From Pythium myriotylum (taxonomy: Eukaryota > Oomycota > Peronosporomycetes > Pythiales > Pythiaceae): a stretch of DNA of 64,000 nt. Shown in pieces: positions 32,593-43,916 of the stretch. The stretch is from positions 372,001-436,000 of the forward strand of contig JALJCQ010000007.1 of assembly GCA_023091665.1 (NCBI GenBank), written 5' to 3'. Numbering within the stretch: the stretch's first letter is position 1; every line of letters starts with the position of its first letter. A program made the translations under genes and the position numbers. The notes under the pieces were generated by a model that had not been told where the DNA came from, searched no databases, and saw only the letters and a list, made by a program, of their open reading frames with translations.

Positions 32593-35500
32593 ACCGCGTG
32601 TATGTGCGCATGTGTAGGCTCGCAAGGTCAAGGAGGCGCGGCGCGAGACGCTGTACAAATCACTCGGCGAGACAAGTCTCTCGCAGAAACAACTGGAGCT
32701 GCTGCACTCGACGTCCAAGCTCGGACACAAGGAGACGCTGCGCGAGCGACTCAAGCGCGCGATGAACAGGCAGAAGGCAGGTCTGGACCTCACGGCTGAG
32801 GAGGCCGAGGAGCTCTACCAACAGAAGCCGCAGGACCAGGAGGGCGAGGAGGAAGAGGACGAAGAGGAGGAGGAGGAAGAAGAAGAGAAACCCGTCAAGA
32901 CGTCTCCGCCTCAGTCCAAGAAGCAGAAGACAGAGGCGAAAGAACGGAAGGCCACGCTCGCGGAGCCGAAGGTGGCCCCAACGCCTGTGAGTGAGGGCAA
33001 AAAGAAGAAGAAGAAGAGCAAAACGAAGGTCGCGACGTCGATTCTGCCGATGGCTGCGCCGGTCAGCGAGCCTACGACAGAGATCCCTGCAGCGAAAGTG
33101 ACACTACCGGTCCAAGAAGAGAAGCCAACCGCACCGACACAGCGTGAGGCTCCTGTCTCGATGCCTGCGCAGACCGAGGACGCGACCTCGCAGAACGCAG
33201 CAATGGCTAAGCTCGAGGCACTGCGCCGAAAGAACGAAGAGCGCCGGCGCCAGCGTGAGCTACTAAAGGCCGGTGGTGGCAAACCCTCCATTGAGCCAGC
33301 TGCGGAGCCCGAGGTCGCTCCCGAAAACGTGTACGTCCCCAAGGTCATCGAACTCAAGACGACTAAGCAAATGCAGCAGCTTAGCAAGAGCGCCGACCCG
33401 ATGAAGTACAAGACGACCCTCGTGCAACTCAAGCGCCGCCCCGAGATCCAGCTTGCACGCATGCAATTGCCCGTGTGCAGCTCGGAGCAGGAGATCATGG
33501 AAGCCATCACCGAGCACGACGTTATGATCCTCTGTGGTGAGACGGGCAGTGGTAAGACGACGCAGGTGCCGCAGTTCCTTTATGAGGCTGGCTACGGCCA
33601 CCCGAAGGACCCGCTGCATAGCGGTCGCATCGGTGTCACCCAGCCGCGTCGTGTCGCCGCCGTGTCAACGGCCAAGCGTGTGGCCGAGGAGCTCAACGTC
33701 GCGTTCGGTGTCGATGGCCACGTTGGGTACCAGATCCGATACGACGCAGAGCACGTCGGCGAAAAGACGCGCATCAAGTTCATGACGGACGGTATCTTAT
33801 TGAAGGAGATCCAGCAGGATTTCTTGCTGCGACAGTACTCGATCCTGCTGCTCGACGAGGCCCACGAGCGCAACGTCAACACAGATATCCTTATCGGCCT
33901 GCTATCACGCATCGCGCCACTGCGTGCTCAGATGGCAAAGGAGGAACACGAGGCCTATGCGATGCTTACGGAGGAGGAAAGAGCAACGTCACCACGGCCC
34001 ATTATGCCGCTCAAGCTCGTTATCATGTCTGCCACGCTGCGAGTCGAGGATTTCACCGAGAATAAGCGGCTTTTCCCAAAGCCACCACCTGTACTGCGTG
34101 TCGAAGCACGCCAGTATCCAGTCACTGTCCATTTCAACAAGCGCACGGAGCTGGACGACTACGTCAGCGAGGCTTACAAAAAAGTTGTCAAAATCCACAA
34201 GAAACTCCCCGAGGGTGGCGTGCTCGTCTTCCTAACAGGTCAGCGCGAGATTGCGCAGCTCTGCCGCCAGCTCAAGCGCGTGTACAGCGAAGGCAAAAAG
34301 AAAGAAAGACGTGCGCCGCAGCATCGAGACGGTGACGGGGCCAAGGTTCCAGAGCCGACGCGAACCGTCGCCAAGTCCACGGGCGACGATCGTATCCTTC
34401 GTGAGCACGATGACATCGAGGAGGAGGCCGACCTGGAAGACGCACAAGTGTACGGCGCTGACGATGAAGAAACTTCTAAGAATTTTGAACTCGAGAGTGA
34501 GGATGACAGCGGAGAGAAGGACTCGGATGAGGAGATGGAAGACGAGGAGGACGAAGAGCTCGTGCTCCCGTACATGCACGTCCTGCCGTTATACTCTCTA
34601 CTGTCGAACGAAGAGCAGATGAAGGTCTTTGACGCGCCACCCGAGAAGCACCGACTTGTGGTTGTGGCGACAAACGTAGCCGAGACATCACTTACAATCC
34701 CAGGTATCAAGTACGTCGTAGACGCTGGGCGCACCAAAGAACGCGTCTTCGATCTGGCCAACGGCATCTCGACGTTCCAGGTGCAGTGGATCTCCAAGGC
34801 AAGTGCAGACCAGCGAGCAGGGCGAGCCGGGCGAACGGGTCCTGGCCACTGCTACCGCCTGTATTCATCGGCTGTGTACGACACAGACTTCGCCAAATTC
34901 TCACCACCCGAGATCCTTTGCCAACCAATCGAAGATCTTGCACTGCAGATGAAAGCCATGGGTATCCACAACATCCTCCAGTTCCCGTTCCCCACACCGC
35001 CTGAGCAGCAAGCAATCCGTAACGCGCTGACGACGCTATCGCACTTGGGGGCGATCACTGAGGGCGACGACGAGGCCATCACGCCTCTGGGTCGTGTACT
35101 TGTCAAATTCCCAGTCGCGGCCCGTTTTGCAAAGATGCTTCTGCTAGCGAAGCAATTGCATGTCCTCGAGTACACGATAGCCGTTGTCGCAGGTCTCTCA
35201 GGTCACACACCATTCATCTCGGCGCTCGACCGGCGCGACAAGGAGAAGGATGCAGCTGAGGATGGAGAAAACAAAGAAGACGCGGAGGACGAGATGGAGA
35301 AGGAGTGGCGCGAGGCCGAAGAGCTGCGGCGACACTCGCAGTGGGTGGACACCGAGAGTGACGTGCTGAGCCTTTTACGAGCCGCCGGTGCCTACGCATT
35401 TGCTGGTGCGACGAGCCAGTTCTGCGTGGAAAATCATCTCCACGAGAAGACGATGCAGAACATGCTCAAGCTGCGACAGCAGCTCACTCGCATCGTCAAC

Positions 35501-36397
35501 GCAATGTACGCGGACGGCGACGACTTCGAGGCCATCTCACTGTCGCCTCGTATGCCACCGCCCGATGCCGCGACGCAGGTTGTGCTGCGGCAGATTGTGG
35601 CTGCTGGCTTCCTGGACCAGGTCGCCAAGCGTGCGCCGTCAGGGACGATTACAGAAGGTTCCAAGATTGAGCGCAACTGCGCGTTCATCACTGCGAGCGG
35701 CGGCGTGAAGGAGGCCGTGTACATCCACCCACACTCGCATGTTTTCACGCCTGACGCGTCTAAGCTGCCCGAGTTCGTTGTGTACCAGCACATCATGCGC
35801 ACGTCGCGCGCATACATGAAGACTGTGACGGCCGTCGAACCTACATGGCTAGCTTCCATTGGCCGTAACACCCCGCTCTGCAAGTACTCGCAGCCGCTGG
35901 CTGAGCCAGCCCCGAGTTACGACAGCGCAAATGACGAGATCTACTGCTTTGTCAAGGTCCACTACGGCGTTCACAAGTGGGCGCTGCCCGTAGCAAAGGT
36001 GCCCTACCCAGAGACGCGGACAAGCGAGGACGATAAGGCCAATGAGACCAAGGGGTTCGACATTGGCAGCCGCACGAAATGGTTCGCGAAGTTTTTGTTG
36101 GACGGCGTGGTCGTGGAGGGACTTCAAGCTTTTGCCCACTCACTCAAGGAACCAAGCTACATGCTTATCCGCAAGAAGTTCGACAAGAAAATCCAGCTCC
36201 TCGTGACCAAGCTCCAGAGCCATAAAGTGAGCTCACGGGCTGCACTGGTGGCTCAGTGGCAAAAAGATCCGGCTTTCCTGCGATCCGAGCTCGTCGCGTG
36301 GTACAATCCAGAGAAGCAAAAGCAACTCACGAAGGCCTGGTCGCGAATTATCGAGAACGCCATTCAAGAAGATGAAGAAAGTACCGACGATGAATAG
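32159..36397 (+). CDS. DHX37: DEAH-box RNA helicase, DHX37/Dhr1 (Ecm16) type
   Basis: Two exons, 32159-32515 and 32618-36397, give 1378 residues; the intron (GTAGGT...TGTAG) holds a (GA)n repeat. The N-terminus is Lys-rich and nucleolar-like, with an acidic tract. The helicase core has motif I GETGSGKTTQVPQF (about residue 425), motif II DEAH (about 532), motif III MSATLR, TNVAETSLTIPG (motif V) and QRAGRAGRTGPGHCYRLY (motif VI). An acidic insertion precedes LPYMHVLPLYSLLSNEEQMK, as in DHX37/Dhr1. HA2, OB-fold and C-terminal extensions follow. Dhr1 unwinds U3 snoRNA from pre-18S rRNA in the small-subunit processome. ATG 32159 gives the family's basic N-terminus. It is paired head-to-head with PES1. 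Confidence 0.95.
32558..32588. repeat. (GA)n microsatellite in the DHX37 intron
   Basis: About 15 GA units lie within the 102-bp intron, between the donor at 32516 and the acceptor at 32617. Length variation here would not alter the protein. Confidence 0.95.
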
Positions 36398-36757
36398 AGT
36401 AGTTTGATAATAGTTTGCTGGTTTATGGGAGGTGAGTCTACTTCCCAACTGGGTCTCTGAGAATCGGACCACATGGGTGTGCTGGGGAAGAACACGACTT
36501 GTGAGCGGAGTTGCTGACGTGATCCACCAGAGACCTTGAACACGTTTCCCTAATGTGTCCAAAGCTATTGCGCGGGAGAGAATAGTGCCAGCTGAGCAAC
36601 GCTTCACTCACTCGCTCACACTATGGCGGCAGGCTTTAGGGTGGTTGTAACCAAACAACAAAACTAAGGAGCTAATCCTGACACACACTACCAGCGTTAC
36701 TCTAGTGCGCTACAATAATTACCGGGGCCACAATCATAAGGTCTATCAATTTGCCGC
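36398..36757. other. Convergent intergenic region between DHX37 and CEP104
   Basis: Both genes end toward this 360-bp stretch. It holds no coding sequence I can support and presumably contains both 3'UTRs and termination signals. Confidence 0.5.
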
Positions 36758-39478
36758 TTACTGGTTGCGTGGATTGTTCGGACATCCGTCCTCTAGCAAA
36801 TGCATTTTCCAGCCCTTCTTACCAGGGTGCACGTCCTCATGGCAGAGCGGACATCGGTTCGCTTTCTTCGGGTTTGGTCGTGGTGGACAGTCGTTGAGCC
36901 CAACGTGTTTGTCGAAGAACTTCACGGTGATCGCCTCGCCACAGCGTGGGCACTCCTTGTGGTTCTTTCTGAGTTCACACTCGAGGAGCAAGTGCTCGTT
37001 GAGCCCCGAGATCTCAATCACCTGGCCGCACATCTTGCACGGCGTGAGCATGCAGCACTCAGCCCAAAAGTGCTGGTCCAGTCGGTCCGAGTCGAATTTC
37101 TCGTCGACGATCCCGCAGAATGGACATGTGTATTCGTCTACTGACTCGTCGTCGTCGTCATCTTCGTCGACGTCTGCCTGCGGTGGTGGTTGCCGGCCCT
37201 GAGATCGATTATCATTTTGGCGTCCGTTAGACGGTGCGACGCCTTTCGAAGGAGCCGCTTTGCTTCGTGCCTTTGCAGCTTTCGCTGTCTCAGCCTCCTC
37301 GAATGCAGTTTGGTACTCCTCGAGTTGCTTGGGTCGGAGAGACTTGAGGTAACCTTCTACGTCCTGACCAACGAGCTGGAGAGTAAATAATGTCAGTGTC
37401 GTATCAAAACAGACGTCTACAGTCTTCAACTAAGTCTCGTACCAAGAAGAGCGTGACCGTGATCTCCTTTGCAACCTCACGAACTTCCTTCGCTTGGTGG
37501 CCGAAACTGTTCGTCTCTTCCAGAAAAGACATGATGCCTTCGAGGGAATGATCTGATCCGTCCTGGAGCTCAAACTTGTCGAGTAGCTCTTTCATTACGA
37601 GCAGCCGGCCATGGAGGAACTTAATACCGAGCGGCTTCTTGGACCGCTTGGTGAGATGAGACATTACTGCAGCCACGCCGACGTTCTTGGCGGACGCCAA
37701 ACGCGTCAATGTCGCCGAGGCCTCGTCTCGGACTTTTGCTTGTGGCTCACCGAGCTTGTTCACGAGTTGTGTCATAGTATTTGCGAGCTATACAAAGCTA
37801 TCGTTAGACTTCATCGAGGCTAGCGTGGCATTCGCATACTCACAATATTGCACATCTCGTCTCGTCGCACTCGCGCGCCAACACTCAGCAACTTTTCGAG
37901 CAGCCGAAACGCCGACAACGAGACTTGGGCAATTCGATCGCCTGCACCGCTCTGTACTAAGACAGAACACACACGAGTAACGTGGAGAGGGTCCTGTGGA
38001 TACTTGTCCAGCTCCATTGTGACTTTTCGGATCGCTGCGTCGCGATGGTTCCAGAGATTGCTGTAGAAGCACTTGACCAGGAAGATTCCAATGACACTAA
38101 TGAGCTCTTCATTCTCTTTCTCCAATGCTGTAGGGAGATCTTCAGGGTCAGGGAGATTCTCTGCGTCGGGGATACCTCGGAAGTGACCTCCGGAGCTGGT
38201 CACCCTCGCTGGATCATCCCCGTCATCATCTTCATATCCGTTTCTTGATTTGGACGGGGGATTCCGTCGTGTATTTGACTGCGCGGGGGCGTCCTCATTG
38301 TACATTGACGCGTTGTTCTTCTTTGACAGCGGGCCGTCATCAACTGGATACATGTCCCGTGGTGAAAAGCTGGATGTGCCACCGCCTGATCCCACAGGCG
38401 AGTTACCCACGCCTTTCGTACCAAGGATCGCGGCACCAGCCCTTGGCAGCACTTGGCTGCGCGACGTTGATCGTCCGACCCCGCTGCTGCTGTGGCCCAT
38501 TGCCCCATTGCTATACGTAGGTGAAGGTGAGGACGCCGCAGGCAGGATCGGCTGGGTCTCGTTGCTGCCGGCTGAAGCCTCGAGCATCGCAATGTCGTCC
38601 TTGATGCGCTTGGCGAGATCATAGTCCTCGTTCGCGACAGCCTCGCGCTTCTGGGCTTCGAGACGCGCGAGCTGCAGGCCAATGCTCTTAAGGTGCTCCT
38701 CCATGCGCTTGAGTCGCTTGGCCTGGTCGTAGTCCTCGGCTGCGACAGCCTTATCCTTGGCGATCTGGATCTCGCGTATCCGCTCGGCAGTCTTGGCATC
38801 AAAGCGCAGGTCAAAGGCCAAGTCGTCCGACGGCTTGGTGACCGAGCGGCTGAGCGGCTCGCCCGTCGACTTGTTGGGCAGCTCCCCACCGGGCACTGGG
38901 GAGCCATCGAGCGGCTCGCCGCAGAGGTTGACGGCCATGATGCCCACCTGGCTGTAGAGATTGCGCTCGTTGACGTAGTTTTCGTGGAGCACGAGCTTGA
39001 GGAACGTCGCCTCGTTGTCGATGTGCACGGTCTTGAGCTCGCGCGCCATGTAGTTGCTCTCGACGTTGGACTTGAGCGTGAGGTATCTAGCTCCAATGGA
39101 GGGAGGTGTGAGAAAGGCGGTCACCTGGTCCGGTTAGACGCGTGGTTATACCCGAGTCGTTGGTAGCTTGCGTCCTGCAGCGTGGGCGCTGTCGTGAGGA
39201 AGAGCTCGATCTTGGTGGCGATATGCGTCTGGTGCGAGAGCAGCTGCACCTGCGTGAGGCGGCAGAGCCCGTCGGCGAGGCGCAGCACGAGCTCTTGTGG
39301 GTACTCGCAGTTCCTAGGACGCACAGGTTAGACGCGCGGTTAGACCCGAGGCGTCCGGACCCACTCACTTGGGCGTCATGTATCCCTTGCTGCTGCTCGC
39401 ATGCTCGTTGAGCTCGCGCGCCGGGAACGCCGCGTCTTCGCCCGAGCACGCGACGACGGCGAAGCGCAGCTTGCTCAT
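36758..39478 (-). CDS. CEP104: Centrosomal/ciliary-tip protein CEP104 homologue
   Basis: Five exons (39478-39369, 39313-39152, 39086-37844, 37787-37443, 37375-36758) encode 825 residues; human CEP104 has about 925. The N-terminal jelly-roll domain starts MSKLRFAVVACSGEDAAFPA and continues through NCEYPQELVLRLADGLC, THIATKIELFL and YLTLKSNVESNYMARELKTV. Next is a coiled coil with two EDYDxAKRxK repeats. A TOG-like helical domain covers about 385-620 (NHRDAAIRKVTMELDKYP, then KVRDEASATLTRLASAKNVG). A C-terminal array of Cys/His zinc motifs follows (CPFCGIVDEKF, CKMCGQVIE, CPRCGEAITVKFFDKH, CPLCHEDVHPG). In other eukaryotes CEP104 tracks microtubule plus ends and caps the ciliary tip, so here it probably serves zoospore flagella. 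Confidence 0.92.
39327..39345 (-). promoter_or_regulatory. Duplicated branch-point motif in CEP104 intron 1
   Basis: GTCTAACCGCGCGTCTAAC (gene sense) lies 13 bases before the intron 1 acceptor in a 54-base intron. Intron 2 opens with a variant at 39151-39133 in which the first half (GTATAAC) is itself the splice donor. Confidence 0.55.
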
Positions 39479-39717
39479 GGCTCCATGAGCTGCTCGCGAA
39501 ACGACGGAGCGGCGCGAGCACGGTCAATTCATTTCTGTGGAGGCGTCTAAAAAATGAATTGCAATTCATTGTCCATGAATTGCATTCTGACGCCCCTGTC
39601 TCTTGGTTCTCACAACTAGGTGATATTCATTTTGACATTGACAAAAGAAGGTGAGACGGGGTCGAGAGGGCGGCGGGAGCTCCCAAGCACAGCAAAGCGA
39701 CAACCGCCCACACGCCA
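39479..39717. promoter_or_regulatory. Divergent promoter of CEP104 and RTF1
   Basis: These 239 bp lie between the start codons. Several TTCATT cores, typical of oomycete initiators, face both ways: ATTCATTTTGACATT at about 39626-39640 toward RTF1, and CAATTCATTTTTTAG toward CEP104. A perfect GAATTGCAATTC palindrome lies near 39557. Confidence 0.5.
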
Positions 39718-42190
39718 ATGCCGCTCGCCAAGAAGAAGACCCGCGTCGTGGACGAGAGCGACGGCGGCAGCGACACGGGCTCGGCGTCCTCACGCTCGCG
39801 CTCCGGATCCGGATCCGGCTCGGGCAGCGAGTCGGGCAGTGGCTCCGGCTCGGGCAGCGGCTCCGAGTCGGGCTCGGGCAGTGGCTCTGGCTCCGGCAGC
39901 GGCTCGGACTCGGGCAGTGGCTCGGGGAGCGGGTCGGGGAGTGGATCAGGTAGTGGCTCGGGGAGTGGCTCGGGCTCAGGGTCCGGGAGCGGCTCGGATC
40001 GCTCGAACGGCTCGGTGAAGAAGCGCACCAAGACCGTCCCGAAGAAAGACAAGAAGGCAGCAGCGGGTGGTGCCAAGGCCGCCAAGGCCAAGGCGCCCGC
40101 GGGGAAGAAAAAGGCCCCAGCGAAGACCAAAAGCCCACGCAAGAAGGTGGACGACAAGGAGACGCTGAGCAAAGTCAAGAGCGAGAAGGAGGCCGAGGCC
40201 GATGACGAAGATGAGGGCGACGGCAAGCGCAAGAAGCGCACCCAGCGTATCAATATGGAGGACGATGAAGAGGAAGGGGAAGAGGACGAGGATGAGGCAC
40301 TCAAGGGACTCACCGAAGTCGAGAAGGAGCAGTATCTCTTGTACGTGGGGACTTTGGTCGCGGCGATGAACCGTAAGCAGAGGGACTTACTGGGGTGTTG
40401 TTGGCAGCGAAAAATATGAGGCGGATGAGAGAAAGAACAAGGAAAAGGAGCTTAAGAAGAAGCTCGCTGCGTCGCAAGGCGTTAAGGAGGAGGCAGAAGA
40501 CGGCGAGGAAGAGGAAGAGCTCCTGCCTCGTCGCGGACGTCCAAGCAAGGAGAGCGATCGACGCAAAGAGGCACTCGCTAGCCTCAAGAGCAACAAATCC
40601 AAAGTGAGCGGTGACAAGACACGCTCAATGTTGAGTGACCGACTCGGCGGCAGTGACAGCGACGAGTACGGCGGTGGCAGTCGCCACGAGTTGGCCGAAC
40701 GCCGCCGTAAGCGCCAGGACCTCAACCGCCGCTCAGGCCGTCGGAGCGACAGCGGCGATGACTCGTACAGTGATAGTGGTGATGAAGAAGGTCGCCGCAA
40801 AAAGAGCAAGGTCGACAAGGAGGGCGAGGCCGGTGGTGAGAAGCAGATCAAGTCGGCGCTTCTACTTTCGCTTGAAGGCCCAAAGCTCGATGAAGAGCCC
40901 GTGATGAAGCCTGAGGAGATGGTGCCTGTGACGTGGCACCAGGCCAACCACTACCTGCTGAAGAAGCGGTCATTCTTCGAAAAACACTTTTTCGAGCCAT
41001 TTTTCGACAAGCTCGTCAAGGGCGTGTACGTGAAGATCCCGATCGCGCCCCACGACGGCGTGATGGTGTACCGCTTTTGCGAGGTAGTGGGCATCGCCAA
41101 GCTCGCGAAGCCATATACGTTCTGCGGCGAGCAGACCCACAAAGGCCTGATTTGCGCCTTCGGCAAGAGCCGCTTGGAGTGGAAAATCTCGGGTATCTCG
41201 AGTCACTCGCTGTCTGAGAAGGAGTTCCTCGTGTGGCGAGCTACGCTCAACAAGGAGCGACTCAAGCTGCCGATGTACGCCGAAGCGAAGCGACTTGTGG
41301 CCGAGAAGAAGAAGATGATCTCAAAGCATCGATACACGGAGGATGAAGTGAAGCAAATGGTGCAGCGTAAGAACGAGGTCGGCAACACGAACGTCTCACT
41401 CTCGGTGCAGCTCGTACGATTGGAGCGAGACATCAAGGCCGCGCAGGACATGAAGAACTTCGAGAAGGCTGTCAAACTCGAGGAGCGTCTGCAAAAGCTG
41501 CAGGAGGTACACGAGCGACGAATGGCTGAGAAGAGCGAAGAGGTCAAGCGAATCAATGAGATCAACAAGCGTAACCGCGAGGTCAACATGAAGAACGACC
41601 TACAAGCCCAGGAGCTCAACGATGCGATGCGCGACCGTATGTCTCACGCCGAGAAGCTGCAGTTCATTCGAGCGAACGCCAAGAAGATGTACTTGTCGCG
41701 TGATAAGGTGGAGAAGAACTTGGCCGACGGTCTCTTGATCAAGATGGAAGACGGTCGCATTTTCACAGCCAACAAGCTCCACGAGATCGAGACGCTTCCA
41801 GACAACCTGGTTCGCAGCAAGGGTGTCAACGCCGGCAAGGACCCAGAGAACGGCGGCGTGGAGATCGATATTGAAAAACTGCTCGCCAAGGACCGCGAGC
41901 GACGTGAGAAGGAAGCGAAGAAAGCCGAAGCCTCGGGGGCCGAACGAGACACCAAGGTCGAGTTCGTCGGAGCCAACGGCAACGCTCCGGCCAGTGCCGT
42001 CGAGATCGCGAACACGACCGTCCGCATCCAGGACGATGACGGCACGTGGATCACGCTGCGGGCTGCAAACGAGATCGTCAAAGAGAAGCAGAGCAAGCCT
42101 ACTGTGCCCCAGGAGGCCAAGGCCGGACGACGCGGCATCTCGGTCAAGGACTATTTCGACCGCGTCAAGAAGCGTCGCGTCGGCGAGTAG
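39718..42190 (+). CDS. RTF1: RTF1 homologue, Paf1-complex subunit (Plus3 domain)
   Basis: Two exons, 39718-40340 and 40408-42190, give 801 residues. The N-terminus has a long Ser-Gly repeat (about residues 24-95) followed by Lys-rich and acidic stretches. [20 protein letters not shown] spans the splice junction in the family's usual position. The Plus3 domain occupies about 380-500: [40 protein letters not shown] and [21 protein letters not shown] long coiled-coil C-terminal half follows. RTF1 couples the Paf1 complex to Spt5 and stimulates H2B ubiquitylation during RNA polymerase II elongation. The Ser-Gly tract is longer than I would expect for the family and may vary in length between strains. 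Confidence 0.93.
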
Positions 42191-42410
42191 ACGGCTCTGT
42201 GGACGAGTGTGAGGTGCTGCATTGCGTGGAGTGGGCCCGAAACGAATATACACATCAAATACAAACACTGCATCTCCATCTCTGCGAGTCACCATGTCCA
42301 TCAATCGGAGTATCAACCAATCAGAACTCCGGAAAATGTACATTCAACCAATCAGAGCATCGTAGCTCCTCGATCTCTCAAGGGCTCACACATCCCAGAC
42401 TCCCGACGCC
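42191..42410 (+). promoter_or_regulatory. Promoter of the first GT71 gene with two CCAAT repeats
   Basis: The 12-mer CAACCAATCAGA occurs at 42314-42325 and 42345-42356, 31 bp apart (about three helical turns), 55-97 bp before ATG 42411. It contains a CCAAT box, the binding site of NF-Y-type factors. Confidence 0.55.
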
Positions 42411-43892
42411 ATGGACAAGCCCGGCTCGCCACGGTGGCGCCAGGGCGCGGCGTCTCGACGACGAGCCTACGGCGCCGCCTCCTACCGCTCCGCGCGCTCG
42501 CGCTGGTTCCTGCTCGTCGGACTGCTCGGCGCGCTCGCCGTGGGCGTGAACGTGGTGTTCTTCCGCAGCGTCTCTTCTGCGTCGTCGCTGCGCTCGGACG
42601 TCGACGGACCGGCGTCGCTCGAGCAGGACGCGCGCTTCGCCGGGAGCCTCTGGCGCGTCGCCAGCGACTGCCCGACGCCGCGCGGCATTGTGCTGCCGCT
42701 GTTCGACGACGTCGCGACGCTCGGGATCTCGCTCATCCTCGAGCTGCGCGAAATGGGCGTCGACCTGCCCGTGGAAGTGCCGCATTGCGGCGACCTCGAC
42801 CCGGCATTCTACGAGCAACTCGTGCAGCAAGACCGCCGAGTGCGCGTGTACGACGTCTGCGTGCAGGCGAGCTCGAAAGTGGACGACGTCACGGGGCGAC
42901 CGCTGTTCTGCGCGGATCTCGACGACTGCCACAAGCGCTTCCGCTCGTTCAACATCAAAGTGCTCGCAGTCGTGCTCTCGCGGTTCCAGGAGCTCATGCT
43001 GCTCGACGCCGATACGCTTTTCTTCAAAAACCCAATGGATCTGTGGGACATCCCCAAGTACAAGTCCTCCGGCACGCTGTTCTTCCACGATCGCATCAGC
43101 TACGAACGACACTACCTCGCCAAGCGCGTCGACGGCCGCGAAAGCTTTGCCGCCATCCACAAATTTCTCACGTCTTTTGACGTATCTCCGTACCACAACC
43201 TCGCGAAGATCTCGCGTCCTCCGAGCGTCCTCAAAAAGTTGTCACCATTCGAGTTTTCGTTTGAGCCCAGCGAGTTCCTCTTCAAAAGCCACTCGTGGGC
43301 ACTGCGCGCCGGCCACCAAATGGATTCGTCGCTCGTTCTCTGGGACAAACTTCGCCAGCCTCGCGCGACCGTGATCCTCGCGTCCTTCGTGTCTCGCAAC
43401 GGCCGCCCCAAGCCGCCATCGTACGGTGACAAAGAGTATTACTTTCTTGCGTGTGAGCTTGCCGAGACGACGTACGCGTTCTCTGAGCACGCCGTCGGCA
43501 CGGTCGGCGTTGAGGTGCTCTGGGACCTTGGAGATGACAAGTCCGTCATATGCGGTGACGCTCTCCACTTTTTCCCCGAGCCAGTCACTCAGGGACTCGA
43601 GCCACGACCACTCTACATGAACAGCGACAACATCCTCGAGTGGGGGGCAATCAGTGAAGCGAGGCCGATGTACCGAACGAAAGCCCGGCCGGCAGGGTAC
43701 TACCCAGGGTCTTTCACGGGGAAGGGCCTCTCGCAGCTTTGTCCATTCAACGTCTCGCTCGTGCCACTGATGGACGTCGAGTCCAAGCTGTTAGCGCGTC
43801 GGCACAAGCTCCACAAGACCGCCGAAAACTGGGCTGAGGCGAGTGGTTACCAGAAACCGAGCCGAGGCTATTGGCGATCTTTCTTCCGGTGA
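42411..43892 (+). CDS. Type II membrane GT71-like putative mannosyltransferase (paralogue A)
   Basis: This is an intronless 493-residue protein. A basic cytoplasmic tail and one transmembrane helix (about 32-52, WFLLVGLLGALAVGVNVVFF) mark a Golgi type II protein. The luminal domain resembles the Mannosyl_trans3/MNN1 family: RGIVLPLFDDVATLGISLIL, LREMGVDLPVEVPHCGDLD, and ELMLLDADTLFF with the metal-binding DAD at 199-201, followed by GTLFFHDRISYERHYL. PSYGDKEYYFLACELAE is shared with the two downstream paralogues. It probably adds mannose to N- or O-glycans. The family assignment is confident; donor and linkage are inference from the family. Confidence 0.8.
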   Translation: MDKPGSPRWRQGAASRRRAYGAASYRSARSRWFLLVGLLGALAVGVNVVFFRSVSSASSLRSDVDGPASLEQDARFAGSLWRVASDCPTPRGIVLPLFDDVATLGISLILELREMGVDLPVEVPHCGDLDPAFYEQLVQQDRRVRVYDVCVQASSKVDDVTGRPLFCADLDDCHKRFRSFNIKVLAVVLSRFQELMLLDADTLFFKNPMDLWDIPKYKSSGTLFFHDRISYERHYLAKRVDGRESFAAIHKFLTSFDVSPYHNLAKISRPPSVLKKLSPFEFSFEPSEFLFKSHSWALRAGHQMDSSLVLWDKLRQPRATVILASFVSRNGRPKPPSYGDKEYYFLACELAETTYAFSEHAVGTVGVEVLWDLGDDKSVICGDALHFFPEPVTQGLEPRPLYMNSDNILEWGAISEARPMYRTKARPAGYYPGSFTGKGLSQLCPFNVSLVPLMDVESKLLARRHKLHKTAENWAEASGYQKPSRGYWRSFFR

Positions 43893-43916
43893 CTCGTAGA
43901 TTGGAAAAATAATAAA

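Noticed and set aside
39780..40000. The Ser-Gly region of RTF1 as a separate tandem-repeat element
   Set aside because: It stays in frame with the gene on both sides and is simply a low-complexity coding tract.
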